Source: DATKZS01 sp035527835 [NCBI: bacterium]
Lineage (GTDB): Bacteria; RBG-13-61-14
Length of the DNA: 35,859 bases
Reading direction: 5' to 3'
Assembly: GCA_035527835.1 (NCBI GenBank)
Contig: DATKZS010000221.1
Coordinates: forward strand, 1-35,859
Numbering within the stretch: position 1 is the first letter of the stretch; every line of letters begins with the position of its first letter. Made by a program: the position numbers and the translations under genes. Below the pieces are notes generated by a model. That model was given only the letters and a program-made list of their open reading frames with translations. It was not told the DNA's origin and did no database searches. Below, in pieces: positions 31,257-35,859 of the stretch.

Positions 31257-31520
31257 CACAATTGTCCAAAATAGGAGCTGAGAAAACCGCCAAGGCGCCA
31301 AGACCGCCAAGAATCGCCAAGCAAATCCTGGTGTTTGTTTGCGGCGGGACTAATAACAGATCCAAGGCTTCGGTCCCAACCTGCTTGGCGAAACGGTCGG
31401 CGAGAGCGCCAAGAAAGAATCATATGGCCGCAAGCTGGACTGAGATTGAAATAATATCATGATCCTTGGCATCCTTGGCGCCTTGGCGGTTTTCTGGTCT
31501 GTCTATTTTGGACAGCACTG
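31257..31520. mobile_element. 264-bp MITE-like element with 9-bp target duplication
   Basis: The ends CACAATTGTCCAAAATA and TATTTTGGACAGCACTG are flanked by identical ATTCACATT at 31248-31256 and 31521-31529. A 22-nt arm at 31281-31302 is perfectly complementary to 31474-31495. Both arms read CCGCCAAGG-CGCC, where the copy at 2088 has ACGCCAAGA-CGCC in both arms. The centre CCAACCTGCTTGGCGAA is shared with 2088. It lies 68 bp before the nagZ start. The preceding 126 bp (31131-31256) hold nothing recognisable. Confidence 0.82.
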
Positions 31521-31588
31521 ATTCACATTCCCTTGCATTCCTCGCCCGCTCGGATATTCTGGTCAGAGAGGGAAAAAAGGAGGAGCAC

Positions 31589-32665
31589 ATGGGACTCGAG
31601 ATACAGCTTGATCCGGACCTGATGGCCGGGCAGATGGTGGTGGGCGGCTTCGAGGGCAAGACCTTGCCGGCCGAGATGGAGAGGGCGCTGTCGCGCGGGC
31701 GCCTCTCGGGCGTCATCCTGTTCAACCGCAACCTGGGCTCGCCGGAGGAGGTGCGGGCGCTGACCGACGCCATCCGCTCCGCTTCCTCCCTGCCGCCGAT
31801 CATCGCGGTGGACCAGGAGGGCGGACGGGTGCAGCGCCTCTCCCCGCCCTTCACCCGCTGGCCATCCATGCGCGCGCTCGGGGCCAGGGACTCGAAGACG
31901 GCGCGGGAGCTGGCCTCGGCCATCGCCGCCGAGATGATGGCCGTCGGCATCAACACCAACCTCGCCCCGGTCCTCGACGTGGACTCCAACCCCGGCTGCT
32001 CCGTGATCGCCGACCGCGGCCTCGGCCCGGACCCCAACAAGGTCGCCCATCTCGGCGCCGCCATGATCCAGGCATACCGCGAAGCCGGCGTCATCTCCTG
32101 CGCCAAGCACTTCCCCGGCCACGGCGACACCACCGTGGACTCCCACGACGACCTCCCCGTGTCCGAAACCGACCGATCCACCCTCGAGCGACGCGAGCTC
32201 ATCCCCTTTGGCGAGGCCATCAAAGCCCGTGTCCCCATGATCATGACCGCCCACCTCAAGGCCACCGCCCTCGACCCCTATTACCCCGCAACCATCTCCC
32301 GCCCCATCATCAACGACCTGCTGCGCGAGGAAATGGGATTCGACGGCGTCATCATCACCGACGACCTCATGATGGGCGCCCTCATGAAATACATGCCGCT
32401 CAAGGACGCCGCCTTCTCCGCCGCCCGCGCCGGCGCCGACCTCCTCCTCGTCTGCTCCGGGCCCGCCGCGGCCGAGGAGGCCCGCAAGACCATCGTGGAC
32501 GGACTCCACCAGGGCATCCTCGACTTCGGACAGACAACCCTCTCCGTCCGCCGCGTCGTCCGCATCAAGGAAGAATACCTCATGAAAAAACTCCCGGCCA
32601 GGGAAAAGATCAACGAGGTGGTGGGGAGCGGGAAGCACAAGGAGTTGGCGGAGACGTTGACCTGA
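31589..32665 (+). CDS. nagZ: Beta-N-acetylhexosaminidase, family GH3 (NagZ)
   Basis: This 358-residue cytoplasmic enzyme cleaves GlcNAc from anhydro-muropeptides in cell-wall recycling. GGRVQRLSPPF and the NagZ loop KHFPGHGDTTVDSHDDLP, which carries the Asp-His catalytic dyad, are present, as is the nucleophile Asp in ITDDLMMGAL. The start at 31589 has AAGGAGGAG directly upstream. The frame stays open to 31466, but that extension is the end of the repeat element and is not expected to be translated. The C-terminus extends about 20 residues past the barrel. AOR-2 follows after 71 nt in the same direction. Confidence 0.92.
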   Translation: MGLEIQLDPDLMAGQMVVGGFEGKTLPAEMERALSRGRLSGVILFNRNLGSPEEVRALTDAIRSASSLPPIIAVDQEGGRVQRLSPPFTRWPSMRALGARDSKTARELASAIAAEMMAVGINTNLAPVLDVDSNPGCSVIADRGLGPDPNKVAHLGAAMIQAYREAGVISCAKHFPGHGDTTVDSHDDLPVSETDRSTLERRELIPFGEAIKARVPMIMTAHLKATALDPYYPATISRPIINDLLREEMGFDGVIITDDLMMGALMKYMPLKDAAFSAARAGADLLLVCSGPAAAEEARKTIVDGLHQGILDFGQTTLSVRRVVRIKEEYLMKKLPAREKINEVVGSGKHKELAETLT

Positions 32666-32736
32666 TATTTCATGACCCGGGTTTTTCCCCGGTGACATTG
32701 AAAATGACGCATTCAACCGCGTCGGGAAATTGATGG

Positions 32737-34548
32737 ATGTTAAATGCCAACGTCATCGAGATTGACCTCTCCACCCGCGGGATAAATGGGTTTGCCGTGG
32801 ACGCCGCTCCGTGGATCGGAGGACGCGGGCTTGCGGTCAAGCTCTTCACCGACCGCTGCGACCCGGCCTGCGATCCGCTCGGGCCGGACAACGTCCTCGT
32901 GATTGCAACCAGCGCCCTTACCGGCACCAGCGGGCCCACCGCCGGACGCGGCCACGCCGTCTTCAAGTCGCCGCTCACCAACACCATCGGATCGGCCAAC
33001 TCCGGCGGAAAATGGGCCAAGGTCCTGAAGAGCGCCGGCTGCGACGCGCTCATCATCCGCGGCGCCGCGGACAAGCCCACCTACATCACGATCAGCGACC
33101 AGGGCGACTCGCCCGCCGATCGCGTCCAGCTCAGAGACGCCGCCGACCTCTGGGGCAGGACCGTGCACGAGACCACCGACCTGCTCATCGCCCGCCACGG
33201 CCAGGACGCCTCCGCCCTCGTCACCGGGCCCGCCGGCGAGAGACTCTGTTGCTTCGCCTCCCTCATGAACGAAAAAAATCGCGCCTACGGCCGCGGCGGA
33301 CCCGGCGCCGTGCTCGGCGTAAAGAACTTAAAGGCCATCGTCGTCTCCGGCGCCCGCCGCTCCGAGGTCGCCGACCGTGACCGCTTCAACGACGCCGTGG
33401 CCCAGCTCCAGCACGCCATGAAGGCCCAGCCCGTAACCAAGCGCGTGCTCCGCGACCTCGGCACCGCCGGACTCGTCCACCTCATCAACGTGATGGGCAT
33501 CCTGCCCCACATGAACTTCCGCGACTGCCTCCACGACCCCCGACTCCTCGAAAACATCTCCGGCGAGAACATCAGAAAGACCATCCTCGAAAAAGAGGGC
33601 GGATGCTTCGGCTGCCCCATCCTCTGCCAGCGCCATACCCGCGTCGGGTCCGAGCGCGGCGAAGGACCCGAGTTCGAGTCCGCCGTCCTGATGGGGCCGC
33701 TCCTCGATATTTATGACCTCGAAAAAATCACCCTCGCCAATTACCGCGCCAACGAGCAGGGCCTGGACACCATGTCGTTGGGCGGCACCCTCGCCTGCGC
33801 CGCCGAGCTCCGCCAGATCGGCGCCATCACTTCCGCCGATCTCGACGGCCTTCCCCTCCAGTTCGGCGATCCCGCCTTCTATCCTTCCGCCGTCGAGATC
33901 ATCGCCGGCCGCCACGGCATCGGCGACCTCATGGCCCAAGGCTCCCGCCGCCTGGCCGAGCGCTTCGAGCACCCCGAAGCCGCCATGCAGGTCAAGGGCC
34001 TCGAAATCCCGGCCTACGACCCCCGCGGCATGCCCGCCCAGGCGCTCGGCTACATGACTTCGCCCACCGGCGCCTGCCACCTCCGCGGCGGCTACTCCAT
34101 ATCGCTGGCATTCTTCGGCGGCTTCAAGGAAGTGCCCCGCTTCTCCGTCCGGCAGGCCGCCATGACCGCCAAGAACCAGCAGGACCTCGGAATCATCCAG
34201 GACTCCCTCGGAATCTGCCGCTTCACCGGCTACGCCCTCGACGCCGGACACTGGGCCCGCGTCTACGGCGCCGCCATCGGCGCCGACGTGGACCGCTCCG
34301 CGCTCGAGCGATGCGCCGAGCGCGCCGCGTCCCTCGAACGCATCTTCAACCTCCGCGCCGGCTTCGCCCGCCGCGACGACGACCTGCCCGCGCGCTTTAT
34401 GAACGAGCCGATCTCGATCGAGGGCCGCGAGCGGCTCATCACCCCCGCCATGCGCGACCGCATGCTCGACGACTACTACGCCGTCCGCGGCTGGGACCGC
34501 GAAGGTGTTCCGCTCAAGGAAACCATGGAGGAGCTGGAGATCGCATGA
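32737..34548 (+). CDS. Aldehyde:ferredoxin oxidoreductase family protein (AOR-2)
   Basis: This 603-residue protein is close in length to classical AOR (about 605). The [4Fe-4S] ligands are C290-x2-C293-x3-C297 (CFGCPILC), with Cys494 in the D489-SLGI-C494 motif that also contacts the pterin. WIGGRGLAVKLF, TSALTGTSGP, GPAGERLCCF and YGRGGPGAVLGVKNLKA are family motifs. It would oxidise aldehydes to acids with ferredoxin, using a tungsten or molybdenum pterin in the cytoplasm. The ATG at 32737 has only a weak ribosome-binding site. It differs clearly from AOR-1, so the substrates probably differ. A palindromic repeat and the AmrS-like gene follow. Confidence 0.93.
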   Translation: MLNANVIEIDLSTRGINGFAVDAAPWIGGRGLAVKLFTDRCDPACDPLGPDNVLVIATSALTGTSGPTAGRGHAVFKSPLTNTIGSANSGGKWAKVLKSAGCDALIIRGAADKPTYITISDQGDSPADRVQLRDAADLWGRTVHETTDLLIARHGQDASALVTGPAGERLCCFASLMNEKNRAYGRGGPGAVLGVKNLKAIVVSGARRSEVADRDRFNDAVAQLQHAMKAQPVTKRVLRDLGTAGLVHLINVMGILPHMNFRDCLHDPRLLENISGENIRKTILEKEGGCFGCPILCQRHTRVGSERGEGPEFESAVLMGPLLDIYDLEKITLANYRANEQGLDTMSLGGTLACAAELRQIGAITSADLDGLPLQFGDPAFYPSAVEIIAGRHGIGDLMAQGSRRLAERFEHPEAAMQVKGLEIPAYDPRGMPAQALGYMTSPTGACHLRGGYSISLAFFGGFKEVPRFSVRQAAMTAKNQQDLGIIQDSLGICRFTGYALDAGHWARVYGAAIGADVDRSALERCAERAASLERIFNLRAGFARRDDDLPARFMNEPISIEGRERLITPAMRDRMLDDYYAVRGWDREGVPLKETMEELEIA

Positions 34549-34566
34549 AAACCTGCTCAAAGAATT

Positions 34567-34650
34567 TAAAGACAGGATTAACAGGATTTACAGGATGTTC
34601 AGAATTTGCCTCTTGTTTTAAATCCTGTCAATCCTGTTAATCCTGTCTTA
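34567..34650. repeat. Palindromic ACAGGAT repeat, copy 4
   Basis: TAAAGACAGGATTAACAGGA (from 34567) faces TCCTGTTAATCCTGTCTTA (to 34650) in 30-nt arms with few mismatches around a 24-nt centre. It fills most of the gap between AOR-2 and the radical SAM gene and could end or attenuate transcription. Confidence 0.82.
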
Positions 34651-34702
34651 AAATGTATCCGTCATTTCAAGATGTCCGAGCTCGGCTAAAAGAGGTGACC
34701 CC

Positions 34703-35686
34703 ATGAAAGAGGCCAAATACTGGGAAAAGCTCGACGACTCGAAAGTGCAGTGCCGGCTCTGCCCCCACCACTGCAAGCTCCGGCCCGACAAGCAGGGCAT
34801 CTGTAAAAACAAATTGAACGTAAACGGCAAGCTCTTCGCCAGCCACTACGGCGAGATCAGCGCATTGAACCTCGACCCCATCGAGAAAAAACCGCTTTAC
34901 CACTTCCACCCCGGCGAGATGATCCTCTCCGTCGGCACCCAGGGCTGCAACCTCGCCTGCTCCTTCTGCCAGAACTACCACCTCTGGGACGGCGACGTCC
35001 CCACCTCAAAGGCCATGCCCGCCGACATCGTATCCGCCGCCCGCCGCCAGCACTCCTTCGGAATCGCCTACACCTACAACGAGCCCTACATGTCGTTCGA
35101 GTACGTCCTGGACACCGCCCGTCTCGCCCGCGACGCCGGCCTCAAGAACGTCATGGTCACCAACGGCTTCTACAACCCCGAGCCCCTCGAAGAGCTCCTG
35201 CCCTTGATTGACGCCATGAACATTGACTTGAAGTCCATCCGCGACGACTACTACAAAAAACTCTGCCACGGCCGCGTCGAGCCCGTCATGAAAACCATTG
35301 CCCGCGCCGCCCAAGACTGCCTGGTCGAGGTCACCACCCTGCTCGTCACCGGCGAGAACGACTCCGACCAGGACATCTCCGACCTCGTTGACTTCATCGC
35401 CTCCGTCGGCGACGTCCCCCTCCACTTCTCCGCCTATCACCCCATGTACACGCTCGACAACCCGCCCACCCCCATGAAAAAGCTGCTCCGCGCCTACGAG
35501 ATCGGACGACAAAAGCTCAACTACGTCTACCTCGGAAACGTCATGGCCGACGTCGGCAACGACTCCACCTGCCCCTCCTGCAACGCCGTCCTCGTCCGCC
35601 GCCGCGGATACACCACCACCATCCGCGACCTCAAAAACGGAAAATGCCAGAAATGCGACAACCCCGTCAAATTCATCGGAAAATAA
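34703..35686 (+). CDS. amrS: AmmeMemoRadiSam-type radical SAM enzyme (AmrS-like)
   Basis: This is a 327-residue radical SAM protein. The N-terminus has CRLCPHHCKL and QGICKN, followed by the [4Fe-4S]-SAM motif C-x3-C-x2-C (CNLACSFCQN), YTYNEPYMSFEY and VTNGFYNPEPL. The C-terminal CPSC and KCQKC pairs look like a zinc or second-cluster site. These features define the AmrS/PflA-like group, whose substrate is not firmly known. AGAGGTGA precedes the start. The AmrA/AmrB partners usually seen with it are not in the window. It ends directly before an element copy, at the edge of the window. Confidence 0.9.
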   Translation: MKEAKYWEKLDDSKVQCRLCPHHCKLRPDKQGICKNKLNVNGKLFASHYGEISALNLDPIEKKPLYHFHPGEMILSVGTQGCNLACSFCQNYHLWDGDVPTSKAMPADIVSAARRQHSFGIAYTYNEPYMSFEYVLDTARLARDAGLKNVMVTNGFYNPEPLEELLPLIDAMNIDLKSIRDDYYKKLCHGRVEPVMKTIARAAQDCLVEVTTLLVTGENDSDQDISDLVDFIASVGDVPLHFSAYHPMYTLDNPPTPMKKLLRAYEIGRQKLNYVYLGNVMADVGNDSTCPSCNAVLVRRRGYTTTIRDLKNGKCQKCDNPVKFIGK

Positions 35687-35700
35687 AATGGGGAAAGTCC

Positions 35701-35859
35701 CAGTGCTGTCCAAAATAAACGGACCGGAGAACCGCCAAGACGCCAAGAGCGCCAAGGATTATTTTTCAACACGATTTTAAGAGGGCTTGGGTGCGAATGT
35801 TTCTTGCTTGGCGCTCCCGTCGGCCGGTTCGCCAAGCCGGTTGGGGCCAACGCTCCGGA
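35701..35859. mobile_element. Terminal part of the ~260 bp inverted-repeat element
   Basis: It begins CAGTGCTGTCCAAAATA, the exact inverse of the right end of the copies at 2088 and 31257. The arm at 35730-35759 pairs perfectly over 30 nt with 83-112 at the other end of the window. The last 36 bp equal positions 1-36. The 9 bp before it (GGAAAGTCC) do not match the 9 bp after the element half at the window start (AAATAGGAT), unlike the two complete copies. Confidence 0.78.

Noticed and set aside
31466-31588. 41-residue N-terminal extension of NagZ
   Set aside because: It arises from the element end and its target duplication. AAGGAGG directly precedes ATG 31589.
1-35859. Plasmid or prophage interpretation of the whole window
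   Set aside because: No replication, partition, integrase or structural phage gene is seen; the genes are housekeeping and metabolic.

Overview
The window is GC-rich, densely coding bacterial DNA. It looks chromosomal: uvrC, tpiA, nagZ, an acyl-CoA ligase, two tungsten/molybdopterin aldehyde:ferredoxin oxidoreductase (AOR) family genes, and no replication, phage or conjugation gene. The cell is probably Gram-negative, because there are signal peptides, lipoproteins, an outer-membrane barrel and LolA-like proteins. It is probably anaerobic, given two AORs, an ADP-forming acyl-CoA synthetase-like protein and a radical SAM AmrS-like protein. A Desulfobacterota-like or similar uncultured anaerobe fits, but no gene here fixes the phylum.

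Layout. 1-2352: LolD-type ABC ATPase plus an outer-membrane barrel protein, bracketed by copies of a ~260 bp inverted-repeat element. 2400-3380: zinc-ribbon protein and SCP2 protein. 3733-9654: envelope/secretory cluster (GT-C membrane glycosyltransferase with TPR tail, GH20 hexosaminidase, M28-like protein with altered metal ligands). 9734-14643: three toxin-antitoxin modules (HicBA-like with a broken HicA start, VapBC, Phd/RelE) interleaved with an MFS transporter and an acyl-CoA ligase. 14710-17092 (minus): metallophosphoesterase and CrtI-like FAD oxidoreductase. 17256-19767: AOR-1 and a small companion ORF. 19757-25058 (minus): uvrC, amidohydrolase and a duplicated LolA-like protein in an overlapping operon, then tpiA behind a G-rich heptad repeat. 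25138-25591: HicBA. 25642-31116 (minus): ABHD18-like lipoprotein, EEP-family lipoprotein, ADP-ribosylglycohydrolase-like protein and CoA-binding protein, separated by palindromic repeats. 31589-35686: NagZ, AOR-2 and AmrS-like radical SAM enzyme.

The most unusual content lies between the genes. Two complete copies of a 256-264 bp non-coding element have CA..TG ends and perfect 9-bp target duplications. A third copy is split across the two ends of the window, which share an identical 36 bp. The long internal arms of each copy match each other and change together between copies. A second palindrome family (GACAGGATTAACAGGAT type) occurs four times; one copy is interrupted by a 122-bp MITE-like insertion with a 4-bp duplication. 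All functional assignments rest on motifs read by eye; no database search was run.
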